From JBCBDX01 sp038529265 (GTDB taxonomy: Bacteria > Pseudomonadota > Alphaproteobacteria > Rhizobiales > Rhizobiaceae), in NCBI GenBank assembly GCA_038529265.1, contig JBCBDX010000007.1:1-64000 (forward strand): a stretch of 64,000 nt of DNA. The letters are read 5' to 3'. Positions 9,176 through 17,577 of this stretch are shown here, one piece after another. Each line of letters starts with the position of its first letter. The stretch's first letter is position 1. The translations under genes were made by a program, and so were the position numbers. The notes beneath the pieces were generated by a model that saw nothing but the letters and a program-made list of their open reading frames with translations, made no database searches and was not told the DNA's origin.

Positions 9176-9563
9176 CGGCTTCATACCAGGCGCGCGCCAC
9201 ATGGCTTTCATGCAGCGAGACTTTGATTTTGCACACGCGCCCTCCATCGCCGAGCCCGGTGTTTTTCACGTCGTTGCGCAATTGCTCAAAAATGTGGTGG
9301 CACAGAAATTCCGTCGTTGTGATCTTGCCCTTAAAGCTCTCGACTTCGTCCAAATTTGCATAGTTGAGCGGCTTCAACGCACGCGCTAAAGCTTCGGTCG
9401 CCAAGCCAATGTCGACCACCAGTCCGTTTTCATCGAGCTCCTTGGTGAAGAAGGCCGCATCAACCACAAAAGTCGCACCGTGCATGCCCTGAGCTGGGCC
9501 GAATACGGGAGAGGGCAACGAATGAGCAATCATTATATGATCACGAACTTCTACGGCAAACAT
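9168..9563 (-). CDS. 6-pyruvoyl-tetrahydropterin-synthase-like protein with altered active site
   Basis: A 131-residue member of the PTPS/QueD family (T-fold, tunnelling-fold enzymes that act on dihydroneopterin triphosphate). The start is ATG 9563 with AAGGA upstream. The first zinc histidine is in MIAHSLPSPVFG and the second in QGMHGATFVV, but the usual HGH pair is HGA here. The catalytic cysteine normally in the loop before it is also missing (GPAQG), and the DH pair of the normal catalytic triad reads LNYANLDE. The final glutamate motif is kept (SLHES). So the fold is clear while the chemistry must differ from PTPS or 6-carboxytetrahydropterin synthase. It is the first gene of the operon running down to 4552. 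Confidence 0.8.
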   Translation of the reverse strand: MFAVEVRDHIMIAHSLPSPVFGPAQGMHGATFVVDAAFFTKELDENGLVVDIGLATEALARALKPLNYANLDEVESFKGKITTTEFLCHHIFEQLRNDVKNTGLGDGGRVCKIKVSLHESHVARAWYEADV

Positions 9564-9664
9564 GGGGTGTCCTTGATTGGGTCTGATGTCGCTACCGCCG
9601 GCTGCGGCAGGGTGATGATTGATTTTAGGGGCAAGATGGTGTTCGACTTCCGGCATCTAAAACG

Positions 9665-10426
9665 ATGGACTTGGGTGTCTTCAACCGCCGCGCAATGGTA
9701 GATTTTTCCTGTATCAGCTGGAACATTCACCGCTGCCGCGGCAATGACGGTATCGTCGATCCGGCGCGCACCGCGAGGGTTCTTGCCGAAGAAGTTTGGT
9801 GCGCGGGTACAGATGCTCTGATATTTGAGGAAGCCGACGAAGACTATCGGCCCCATGCGGGGTTGCTTGATCTCGCTGAAGTCGAGAGCATCACAGGCCT
9901 GCAATACGCGCATGCTGCACCGGATCGCCGCTGGGGCGCGCAAAGTCATGGGTTTCTGGGTGTGATCATGTTCCTGGCGCCTTCCATTAGCATCCGCTCC
10001 ATGGCGTTGGTCGATTTGCCGGGACGGTGCCATCGTGGTGCGGTAGTTGCTGAGCTTGAACGGGACGGACTGCCGTTTCGCCTGATCGGAACGCATCTCT
10101 CCCTTTGGCAGCCTTTGCGGATTGCGCAAGTTAGAACGATCAGCCAACACATTTTCAGGCATGAAAAAATGCCAACTGTTCTGATTGGAGACCTTAATGA
10201 GTGGCGTCCATGGGGCGGCCTTGCGCTGTCGCCTCGGTTGATCGGCACGCCCTTTGAAGGGCCAGTCAAGCCGACATTTCCAATTAAAAGGCCGTTCCTT
10301 CCGCTCGACCGCGCCTTGGCCGTAGCGCCGGCCCAAGTTGTCGAAACACGAGTGATGGATGGAACCGGCATCCGCATTGCGTCGGACCATCGGCCACTGG
10401 CGGCTAAAATTGCTCTGGGTTACTAA
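9665..10426 (+). CDS. Endonuclease/exonuclease/phosphatase (EEP) family hydrolase
   Basis: A protein of about 245-253 residues with the EEP fold shared by DNase I, sphingomyelinases and inositol-polyphosphate 5-phosphatases. Visible active-site motifs are SWNIHRCRG at the start, FEEADEDY for the catalytic glutamate, IGTHLSL, IGDLNEW for the Asp/Asn pair, and ASDHRPL for the C-terminal Asp-His. ATG 9665 is given; ATG 9695, directly before the conserved SCISWNIH strand, is an equally good or better start, and neither has a clear ribosome-binding site. It is divergent from the pterin-like operon and tail-to-tail with opgG. No signal peptide is seen. The phosphodiester substrate is unknown: nucleic acid, phospholipid head group or a glucan substituent are all possible. 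Confidence 0.8.
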   Translation: MDLGVFNRRAMVDFSCISWNIHRCRGNDGIVDPARTARVLAEEVWCAGTDALIFEEADEDYRPHAGLLDLAEVESITGLQYAHAAPDRRWGAQSHGFLGVIMFLAPSISIRSMALVDLPGRCHRGAVVAELERDGLPFRLIGTHLSLWQPLRIAQVRTISQHIFRHEKMPTVLIGDLNEWRPWGGLALSPRLIGTPFEGPVKPTFPIKRPFLPLDRALAVAPAQVVETRVMDGTGIRIASDHRPLAAKIALGY

Positions 10427-10438
10427 AGCTGTCATGAT

Positions 10439-11944
10439 CTAAACGCCCCCGTCGCGGGCGCGGGTCCACCGGTGCAACCAAACCGGGCTTTGCGGCGTAC
10501 CATCGTCAGCACGCAGGCTAAGTCGCAGTTCAGCCGCATCCAAATCGCCTGGCGCAAAAAGAAATGTCACCCGCGTGCCGCGCCCATCAGGCAGTGCGAA
10601 TGCGCTAATGCCCGTAATCTCGGCGTCCTCATGGCTGGAAATCAGGGGCTGCGGATCGTCCAAAGTTGCAGCAACATCAACGACAAAACGGCGATGGCCG
10701 GGACGGTCATGTTCCTTGCCGCTTCGGCTTTGCAAAATGGTTGGCAAGCCGGCTGTTCCTGGTGCTGCACGTGTCCAGGTTAACCGATACTTGAACGCAT
10801 AGACTTGGCCGGGTTGAAGAGGCGCCGCGGGTCGCCAGAACGCAACAATATTGTCGAGAAACTCGTCACCCGTCGGCAGCTCCACCAGCATAACCGAGCC
10901 ATCACCCCACGGTTCAAGCGGCTCGACCAAGGCTGAAGGGCGGTCGTGATAGCGCGCTTCGGTGTCCTGAAAGTCCTCATATTGCCGCGCCGACTGATAA
11001 AGGCCGAAGCGTTTGGGCGATGTATCAGCAAAGGCAGAAACCTCGATGTCACGCGGATTGGCAATTGGCCGCCACAACGTTTCATTAGCGCCATTTTCAA
11101 TCACCAGCACATCACTGTCATGCACGCGTGGGCGGAAATCATCCGAGACTGCACCGAGCATCGGGCCTTTCAGATACATGGATGTAAGCGGTGCGATGCC
11201 GATGTCGTCAATTTCGACCCGCGGAAAGATCGTTGTTGTGATCTCCATGACTGTGTCTGTGCCGGGCACCATAACCATGTCCAAATGGCCGGTCAGCGAT
11301 GGACTGTCGATTACGCCTTCCAGCCGCACGGCGTTGCCATCCGAAGGATGCAGGCGCAAATGGGTAAAGCGCGGGAACTCTTCCGGACCCGCCCCGCCTG
11401 TTCCAACCGCAACTGTCCGGGCCGAAAGACCATACACCATGGCCTCGCCAACGGCGCGGAAATAGCTTGCGCCCTGCATGACCAACACTTCATCCATGAC
11501 GTCGGGTGCATTGACCGGGTAACGCAAGCGCATGCCAGTAAATCCAGCGCCGGGGCTCGTCTTAGGGATTTCGTCGAAATACCGTTCCTGAAACGAGAAA
11601 AGTCGGGGGCTGAAGGCAATCTCGCGCAGCCCGTCACTCGTCATTTGGTCAATGGCAATCGGGTCGGGGAAGTAAAGGCCAGGTGGGAGCAAATCATATG
11701 CAAACTTGGAGCCATGCGGCAGCATTGCTGTCTTGCCCGCTATCGGCCTAATCCCGCGAAAGGCGTTGTAATCAAGATCTGCAAAAGGCGGTGAAAGCGG
11801 TGTTGTATTCGGTATGTAAGGTCGCGCTTGGACGGCCCGCGCATAATCGAGAAGGGAAGCAATCGATGGTTCCGCAGCAAGGGCAGGCAGCATGGAAAGC
11901 GCCAGCAATGCCGTCGAACTTGCTAGAAAAGCCCGCCGGTTCAT
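10439..11944 (-). CDS. opgG: Periplasmic glucan biosynthesis protein OpgG/OpgD
   Basis: A 501-residue exported protein of the MdoG/OpgG family, required for the branching or release of osmoregulated periplasmic glucans. The N-terminus MNRRAFLASSTALLALSML has a twin-arginine-like signal peptide ending near ALAAEPS. The mature protein shows the family pattern, for example DYNAFRGIRPIAGK, FSPRLFSFQERYFDE, RYPVNAPDVMDEV and, late, AFWRPAAPLQPGQ. Its ATG lies inside the opgH stop codon (ATGA overlap), so the two are one operon with opgH first. The Tat-type leader is what OpgD of Escherichia coli carries, so the protein could be an OpgD paralogue in role. Confidence 0.9.
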   Translation of the reverse strand: MNRRAFLASSTALLALSMLPALAAEPSIASLLDYARAVQARPYIPNTTPLSPPFADLDYNAFRGIRPIAGKTAMLPHGSKFAYDLLPPGLYFPDPIAIDQMTSDGLREIAFSPRLFSFQERYFDEIPKTSPGAGFTGMRLRYPVNAPDVMDEVLVMQGASYFRAVGEAMVYGLSARTVAVGTGGAGPEEFPRFTHLRLHPSDGNAVRLEGVIDSPSLTGHLDMVMVPGTDTVMEITTTIFPRVEIDDIGIAPLTSMYLKGPMLGAVSDDFRPRVHDSDVLVIENGANETLWRPIANPRDIEVSAFADTSPKRFGLYQSARQYEDFQDTEARYHDRPSALVEPLEPWGDGSVMLVELPTGDEFLDNIVAFWRPAAPLQPGQVYAFKYRLTWTRAAPGTAGLPTILQSRSGKEHDRPGHRRFVVDVAATLDDPQPLISSHEDAEITGISAFALPDGRGTRVTFLFAPGDLDAAELRLSLRADDGTPQSPVWLHRWTRARDGGV

Positions 11945-13488
11945 CGCACAACCTCATCAAGTTTCGGCATCAGGAACGGCGCTGACAGCAGGGGTAGGAT
12001 CACCAATACCATCCAAAAGGCGCCCTGCGTCCCATTGATTGCGGCAAGCGCCAGCATAGCCAGTCCAACACCGGCTTCGGCCCAACCTTGCGGTAGGCGA
12101 ATACTCTTGGTCTCCGATGACTTCCAGCCGCAATCACGACCCAATGCGATGGAGCCGACAAAGCTTGCCTGGCGCAGAATGATAATCGGGGCGAGGACTG
12201 TGGATAGCACGAGCTCATAGGACCAAGCGCGCAGAAGTGTACGTCGACGCCTGGTCGTTTTGGCGCGGGGCATCGCTTCAATCAATGCGCATAGCTTTGG
12301 CACTAGTAATACAAGCGCGATCAGCAGAACGGGCAAAAAGCCCCAGATTTCGATCTGGCCGGACGTGAGTAAGGCAAGCAACAACAACCAAATCGGCGCG
12401 GCGAGATAGCTGAAAATGCCCGACAGCAGATGAAGACGACTAAGTGAATGAAGCCCCGGCTCACCCACCAGGCGCATGTGCTGCAGATTTCCCTGGCACC
12501 AGCGGCGGTCCCGTTTGAAAAATTCGCCGAGCGTCTGTGGCGCGTCTTCTGCGCTACCTGGCAAGTTGGGTGATAGCGCAACGCGCCAACCCGCCCGCCT
12601 TATCCACGCCGCCTCGATAAAGTCATGGCTCAGGATTGAACCGCCAAGAGGCGCAGACCCTGAGAGGCACGGCAAATGCGCTGCTGCACGGAAGGCGCTG
12701 ACACGGATAATCGCATTGTGTCCCCAATAGTTGCCGCTATCGCCCGACCAAGCCGCAAAGCCTTGACCAAAAGTGCGCGAAAGAATGCGCGAGGTGACAC
12801 GTTGATATTTGCCGAAACGGGTGCGTGCGGGAACTAGTGAAATGTTGGCCTGACAAAGACCGAGATCTGGATTGGTTTCCATTTCCCAGATCAGATGATT
12901 GATACTGTCGGGCGACATGCGGCTGTCGGCATCAAGCACCACCATATAGTCAAAGGACGCACCATGGTTCGCAAGCCAATCGGCGATATTGCCAGGTTTT
13001 CTGTTCGTCCTGACCGCACGGCGGCGATAAATCACCTGACCGGCTTCGACCAGTCCGCCAACCGCTCTTTCTTCGCACGCGGCAGCTGGCGCCGCCGTAT
13101 CTGACAAAACATATATATGCGTCTTGTCACCAAGATTGATCGCTTTCAAACCATCGACCAGACATTGAAGATAATTGGCTACAGGCTCTGGTTGTTCGCC
13201 GCAAAGTGTAATCAGGATTGCTGTATTACCGCGCGGCTTCGGTGTGTCGCTCGGCGCGACGCGCTTCACCTTTGGCGCGAAAAGACCCAGAACGGACGTT
13301 GCCGCGCCGCCGGAAATCCACATGGCATTGAAGGCGATTAGTGGCATAACCGACCAAGCAACCCAGTTCCAGGTGTCGACCGCGCGCGCAAAAGCCAAGA
13401 TGAGGATTGCAGAAAACAAAACCAACAAGGTCAAAAAAGCCAAAAGCGCAGGCCGAACGGGGATCAAACCGGTCTTTGATCTCGCCAT
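11941..13488 (-). CDS. opgH: Glucans biosynthesis glucosyltransferase OpgH (short form)
   Basis: A 515-residue family-2 processive glucosyltransferase with several membrane helices at each end. The catalytic motifs are in order: the UDP-glucose DxD site VVLDADSRM, the acceptor-site acid in GSAEDAPQTL, and the QxxRW-like RDRRWCQGN. It uses UDP-glucose in the cytoplasm to make and extrude the beta-glucan backbone. It is shorter than enterobacterial OpgH (~850 residues) and lacks the long cytoplasmic N-terminal region through which that enzyme binds FtsZ. The start is ATG 13488 with AAGGGAA upstream; the open frame reaches 13569 but has no ribosome-binding site there. Confidence 0.9.
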   Translation of the reverse strand: MARSKTGLIPVRPALLAFLTLLVLFSAILILAFARAVDTWNWVAWSVMPLIAFNAMWISGGAATSVLGLFAPKVKRVAPSDTPKPRGNTAILITLCGEQPEPVANYLQCLVDGLKAINLGDKTHIYVLSDTAAPAAACEERAVGGLVEAGQVIYRRRAVRTNRKPGNIADWLANHGASFDYMVVLDADSRMSPDSINHLIWEMETNPDLGLCQANISLVPARTRFGKYQRVTSRILSRTFGQGFAAWSGDSGNYWGHNAIIRVSAFRAAAHLPCLSGSAPLGGSILSHDFIEAAWIRRAGWRVALSPNLPGSAEDAPQTLGEFFKRDRRWCQGNLQHMRLVGEPGLHSLSRLHLLSGIFSYLAAPIWLLLLALLTSGQIEIWGFLPVLLIALVLLVPKLCALIEAMPRAKTTRRRRTLLRAWSYELVLSTVLAPIIILRQASFVGSIALGRDCGWKSSETKSIRLPQGWAEAGVGLAMLALAAINGTQGAFWMVLVILPLLSAPFLMPKLDEVVR

Positions 13489-13587
13489 CCGGCTTCCCTT
13501 GATGTGTTGAGCAATTGACACTTGGTAATACCTCGAGCGGTAATCTAGGTCGGCAATCGGCAATGGCACTTCTCTTGGTATGTAATA

Positions 13588-14157
13588 TTAGCGCGTTGGT
13601 TCGACCGTGTTACGTGAAAGTACTGGCCACATGCGTGAAAAAATATCGTCCTTGCGCACAAGCCCGTGATAGAGCGCCGCGCCGATATGCATGGCGATCA
13701 AGATGGTAATGCCGTAAGCAGCATAATAATGGACAGACTTGGCAACAGCGGCCAAACCGTCTGAACGTGGCACCAGTGCGGGGATACCCAACGCGTCGAG
13801 CGCCTCAATCGGAAAGCCACCAGCGCGAACCCGGATATAGCCGGACAGAGGCATCACTAACAATAGAATATAAAGCCCTATATGGGTCGCATGCGCAGCG
13901 AATTCCTGCATGGGCGCTAGCTCAACCGGCTTCAGCTGCGGTGGGTTCCGCCACCGGTAGACGATGCGAACAAGAATAAGGAGAAGCAGCACAACGCCCA
14001 TATTTTTATGGGATATGAACATCATGTTCCGCAGTTCGCGGCTCAGTGCATCATTGAGCATGAGAAAGCCAACAGGGATCATGCCCAGTACCAAAAGGGC
14101 CATGGTCCAGTGCAGAATGCGGGCGGGCGTTTTGTAACTGGTTGGAGGATTTTGCAT
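13588..14157 (-). CDS. Cytochrome b561 family protein
   Basis: A 189-residue four-helix membrane cytochrome b561. Heme-ligand candidates are ARILHWTMALLVL near residue 16, FISHKNMGVVLLL near 50, AAHATHIGLYILL near 88-93, and SVHYYAAYGITI followed by MHIGAALYHG near 160. It precedes opgH in the same direction, about 100 bases away, and is divergent from the CDP-alcohol phosphotransferase operon. Its link to the neighbouring envelope genes is unclear; it might deliver electrons to a periplasmic oxidoreductase. It is only loosely similar to the other b561 protein at 3969-4544. Confidence 0.85.
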   Translation of the reverse strand: MQNPPTSYKTPARILHWTMALLVLGMIPVGFLMLNDALSRELRNMMFISHKNMGVVLLLLILVRIVYRWRNPPQLKPVELAPMQEFAAHATHIGLYILLLVMPLSGYIRVRAGGFPIEALDALGIPALVPRSDGLAAVAKSVHYYAAYGITILIAMHIGAALYHGLVRKDDIFSRMWPVLSRNTVEPTR

Positions 14158-14258
14158 CGTGCAGTCTCACTATTTTCGCAATGTTGGGAATATTACGCGC
14201 CGCCACAACGTATTATTCACAACGCAATAAAAAAATGGGCCAAATGATGAAAGGCACA

Positions 14259-15008
14259 ATGACCAGCGTCGCAACTGCGCAGCAATCTGGCCATGATCAA
14301 CGTGGTGCGCCAACGCCTTGGATTGGCTTTGCTATCGCAGCATCTATTGGTGTTGGCGTGGCAGGCCTGACATCTGAATGGGTGCTGGGCCTATATTTCA
14401 CATCGCAAAGTTTTTTGATTGCCATAGTGCTTTATCTGGCAGCAGTCACCGCGATCATGTATGCCATCCGAACCAGTTATCCTCATGACCGGCTCGGATG
14501 GTGCAATCGTGTGACGCTTGCGCGGCTCGTTTTACTTACAATTCTTGCCGCTGCGTTAGTGGAAGGCTCGGCACCTCAAATGCCGTTGCTCATACTTGCG
14601 GCCGTGTCCCTGAGCCTTGATGGCGTTGACGGCTGGCTTGCACGGCGCGAAGGCTTGGCATCGGATTTCGGAGCGCGATTTGATGTGGAGGTTGATGCCG
14701 CCTTTGCGCTTCTCTTGGCTATCTATGGCGCGCGCACTGGCGTTGTAGAGCCCTATGTCATCCTCCTCGGTCTGCCACACTATATGTTCTGGATCGCAAA
14801 AATTTTGTTTCCGTGGCTGAACGCACCACTGCCTGAGCGGTTCAGCCGCAAGGCGGTTTGCGTTCTGCAGATAACGGTCCTCGTGTTGCTGCTCGTCCCG
14901 CAAATGACCGGTAGTGTACTTTTGAGTGGTGCGGTTGCGGTGGTGACATTGGCGCTAATCTGGTCGTTCGGTCGTGATATTGCGTTTCTTTATCGGAGCC
15001 ACGCGTGA
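14259..15008 (+). CDS. CDP-alcohol phosphotransferase (membrane)
   Basis: About 249 residues with six or so membrane helices and the full CDP-alcohol phosphotransferase signature: D-x2-D-G-x2-A-R-x8-G-x3-D-x3-D in DGVDGWLARREGLASDFG followed by ARFDVEVD. Such enzymes transfer a phosphoalcohol or phosphatidyl group from a CDP-linked donor to an alcohol. Several ATG codons are possible (14235, 14244, 14247, 14259); 14259 has AAAGG just upstream but at short spacing, so the start is uncertain. It is the first gene of a tightly overlapping plus operon with a hydrolase/phosphotransferase, a flippase-like protein and a glycosyltransferase, which suggests a role in making a substituted envelope polymer or glycolipid and not bulk phospholipid. 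Confidence 0.85.
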   Translation: MTSVATAQQSGHDQRGAPTPWIGFAIAASIGVGVAGLTSEWVLGLYFTSQSFLIAIVLYLAAVTAIMYAIRTSYPHDRLGWCNRVTLARLVLLTILAAALVEGSAPQMPLLILAAVSLSLDGVDGWLARREGLASDFGARFDVEVDAAFALLLAIYGARTGVVEPYVILLGLPHYMFWIAKILFPWLNAPLPERFSRKAVCVLQITVLVLLLVPQMTGSVLLSGAVAVVTLALIWSFGRDIAFLYRSHA

Positions 15009-16648
15009 CGCTTGAATTCTTCAAAACAAATGGGATGAAGGTTTTGTGGGTCTTGCCGGCGCTGGCCGTTCTACACTTGGTGCTAATCCAGCCCAATCAT
15101 CCCGACGCCGTATCTTGGCATGCGCTACTCTTGTTCCCACTGGAACTGCCAGCCATTGTTTTGGGGCTGATGGCGTTCGGGCAGAGCCGTGCGGGCCTTT
15201 ATCTACGGATCGCACTGGTGTTGTCGTTGACCACAATTGCCGCTCTCAAAGCTGCTGATTTTACGATGTTCGTTTCATTAAGCCGTGGCTTCAATCTTGT
15301 GGCGGATTTCCCACTCATCATCTCGCTCTACCAGTTGGTGGTCGGTGCTTTTGGCGCGCCAAAAGCTGTGCTGCTGATCATCGTCGCCTTTATCGCATTG
15401 ATCGGTGTGACTGGTGCGCTTTGGTGGGCCTGCCGAACAGTGTCGCGATTGCCATTGCGGACACCAGTGCCGGTTTTTGCCGCAATTGCCTCTATCGCTG
15501 CCACCGCCATTGCCGTGACCGAGGTTGGTGCAACGATGGGCAAATGGACTGCCCCTTTCAAAGCGCCTGGAACTGCATTCACCGCCCGCGTAGGCGTCGA
15601 GCGCTACGAAATGATGCGAGACACGCTCGCCGAACTGCGCATATTCAGGACTGCCGCGCGCCAAGACCCGTTTGCGCGCAAGACAAAACTCTTTGATAGC
15701 GTCGATCGCGATGTTCTCGTCATTTTCATTGAGAGTTATGGCCGCACCAGCTTCGACACGCCGCTTTTTGCCGACTTGCACTTGGAAACACTGCAGCAAG
15801 CCGAGCAGACGTTGCTGGGCGAGGGGCTTGCGATGGCGTCCACCTTTCTAACTGCGCCGACACAGGGAGGGCAAAGTTGGCTCACCCATGCGACTTTCGC
15901 CAACGGACTTTGGGTTGACAATCAGACCCGGTATCGCGCGGCATTGAATAGCGGCCGCAAGACACTTTTTCACCTTGCCGCAGAAGCCGGATTTCACACT
16001 GCAGCAGTGATGCCGCAGATCACGTTGGACTGGCCGGAATCACGCAGTTTGGGTTTTGATACGATTTTGGCAGCAGCCGATCTTGGCTATGAGGGCGCGG
16101 CGTTCAATTGGGTCACCATGCCGGACCAATTCACTTTCGCGGCTATGGATCGCTTGTTGCCTTCCTCAGACCAATACCTTTTTGTTCAAGTTGCCACCGG
16201 TTCATCACACGCGCCTTGGATCCCGGTGCCTGCATTGATGGATTGGGATGATCTGGGGGACGGCACCGTCTTCAACGAGCTGGTCGCCAGCAGCGAGCAA
16301 CCCAGCGACGTCTGGCGGGACAATGATCGCGTGCGTGCTCAATATCGATTGGCTGTGGACTATGCGTTGCAAACAGTCTTTGCCTATGCGCAGCGCCGCG
16401 CTGAGGAGCCGCCGCTCATGCTCATCATCGGCGACCACCAAGCCGCCGGATTTGTGGCACTTGATGAGCGTCCGCATGTGCCGATGCATGTCATCGGACC
16501 CAAGTACCTTGTCGACCTCGTTGCCGATGATGACTTCGTGCCGGGCCTTATCCCGTCACCGAATGCCGAATTGCGCCCTATGTCGGATTTGCGCGCTCAT
16601 CTAGTCCGTTCCCTGACATCAACTGAATTGGCAGGGGTCGAACCATGA
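15005..16648 (+). CDS. Membrane sulfatase/phosphoglycerol-transferase-like protein
   Basis: A 547-residue protein with four or five N-terminal membrane helices (to about residue 190) and a C-terminal domain of the alkaline phosphatase/sulfatase superfamily, the arrangement of LtaS, OpgB and EptA. Active-site candidates are the acidic strand VLVIFIESYGRTSF, the nucleophile region TQGGQSWLTHATF and the metal-binding IIGDHQ. It starts at GTG 15005 overlapping the previous stop (GTGA). An OpgB-like transfer of phosphoglycerol or another phosphoalcohol to periplasmic glucan would fit the opgGH genes next door and the upstream CDP-alcohol enzyme; hydrolysis of such groups is the alternative. Confidence 0.8.
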   Translation: MTLEFFKTNGMKVLWVLPALAVLHLVLIQPNHPDAVSWHALLLFPLELPAIVLGLMAFGQSRAGLYLRIALVLSLTTIAALKAADFTMFVSLSRGFNLVADFPLIISLYQLVVGAFGAPKAVLLIIVAFIALIGVTGALWWACRTVSRLPLRTPVPVFAAIASIAATAIAVTEVGATMGKWTAPFKAPGTAFTARVGVERYEMMRDTLAELRIFRTAARQDPFARKTKLFDSVDRDVLVIFIESYGRTSFDTPLFADLHLETLQQAEQTLLGEGLAMASTFLTAPTQGGQSWLTHATFANGLWVDNQTRYRAALNSGRKTLFHLAAEAGFHTAAVMPQITLDWPESRSLGFDTILAAADLGYEGAAFNWVTMPDQFTFAAMDRLLPSSDQYLFVQVATGSSHAPWIPVPALMDWDDLGDGTVFNELVASSEQPSDVWRDNDRVRAQYRLAVDYALQTVFAYAQRRAEEPPLMLIIGDHQAAGFVALDERPHVPMHVIGPKYLVDLVADDDFVPGLIPSPNAELRPMSDLRAHLVRSLTSTELAGVEP

Positions 16649-17577
16649 GACTTGCCGCCACTGCATCGAAAATGCCGACCCCCGGGTTTGTAGTGCGTAT
16701 TGCCATTACGCTCGCCATCTTCGCAGTTCTGTTGCAGGCTGTGAGCGGCTTGCAAATCCTTGAGGTCATCGCCAACGCCTCATTTTTCTGGTTGGCAGCG
16801 GCCGTAGCGGCCCTGATTGTCCAAACCGTGTTGTCAGCTTTGCGCTGGCGCATCACTGCAGCCCAACTGGGCCAGCATTTGCCTCTTGATTATGCGATCA
16901 AGGAATACTTCCTGTCCCAAGCTTTCAATCAGGCTTTGCCGGGTGCGGTAGTTGGCGATGCCGCGCGGGCTGTGCGTGCCAGTCATGATGCTGGTTTGCT
17001 TGTTGCCAGCCAAGCGGTTTTCTTTGAACGCTTCGCCGGTCAGATGGGCATGTTTTTGACCATGGCAATCTCTTTTATCTTAACCAGCATGGTTGCAGGC
17101 GGTATTGAATGGCCACACAGTGTAAGCACGACATTAATGACCGTCACTGCCATTGGCGCGCTTGGCATTATGGGCATTGTATGGTTGGAAACGATGCCTG
17201 CAGACTGGTCGAACACCATGCGCCAATGGATGAAGCCATTGTTGATAGCGGTGTTTGCCAAGAAAGTCCTGCCCGCTCAAATCCTCCTTGGCGCGGCGAT
17301 CACATTTTGCAATTTGGCGGCGTTTGCCTTTGCGGCTCGCGCCGTCGGCGTTGAGTTGAACCCAGTCGAGATCGCAGCGCTCGTGCCGGCTCTGCTTTTT
17401 GCCATGCTTATCCCGGTGACTATTAGCGGCTGGGGCATGCGCGAAGGGGTAGCAGCTCTCATATTGCCGATCGCGGGTATCGGCGCCACTGATGCGGTGG
17501 CGGCAAGCGTTATGTTTGGTCTCGCAATGCTGGTCTCGGTTATGCCGGGCGCGATGATGGTGTTGGGGCGTCGATGA
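16645..17577 (+). CDS. Lysylphosphatidylglycerol-synthase TM-domain (UPF0104/flippase-like) protein
   Basis: A 310-residue polytopic membrane protein of the family represented by the MprF flippase domain and AglD-type proteins. Typical features are the loop LSALRWRITAAQLG near residue 65, the conserved QAFNQALPGAVVGDAARA near 95, and late ISGWGMREGVAALIL. The family is associated with flipping or handling of lipid-linked sugars and aminoacyl lipids. It overlaps its neighbours on both sides by four bases (ATGA), so it is stoichiometrically coupled to the phosphotransferase-like protein and the glycosyltransferase. Transport of a lipid-linked intermediate across the inner membrane is the likely job. 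Confidence 0.8.
   Translation: MRLAATASKMPTPGFVVRIAITLAIFAVLLQAVSGLQILEVIANASFFWLAAAVAALIVQTVLSALRWRITAAQLGQHLPLDYAIKEYFLSQAFNQALPGAVVGDAARAVRASHDAGLLVASQAVFFERFAGQMGMFLTMAISFILTSMVAGGIEWPHSVSTTLMTVTAIGALGIMGIVWLETMPADWSNTMRQWMKPLLIAVFAKKVLPAQILLGAAITFCNLAAFAFAARAVGVELNPVEIAALVPALLFAMLIPVTISGWGMREGVAALILPIAGIGATDAVAASVMFGLAMLVSVMPGAMMVLGRR

Noticed and set aside
9551..10435. Long minus-strand ORF (294 codons) opposite the EEP gene
   Set aside because: The plus strand carries all EEP active-site motifs; the antisense translation is rich in Arg/Pro/His and has no family pattern.
10946..11794. 282-codon plus-strand ORF inside opgG
   Set aside because: Antisense shadow of a well-supported OpgG; composition (His, Arg, Cys-rich) is typical of shadows.
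15278..15799. 173-codon minus-strand ORF inside the sulfatase-like gene
   Set aside because: Overlaps the coding strand of a gene with clear membrane and active-site motifs, and shows no recognisable domain.
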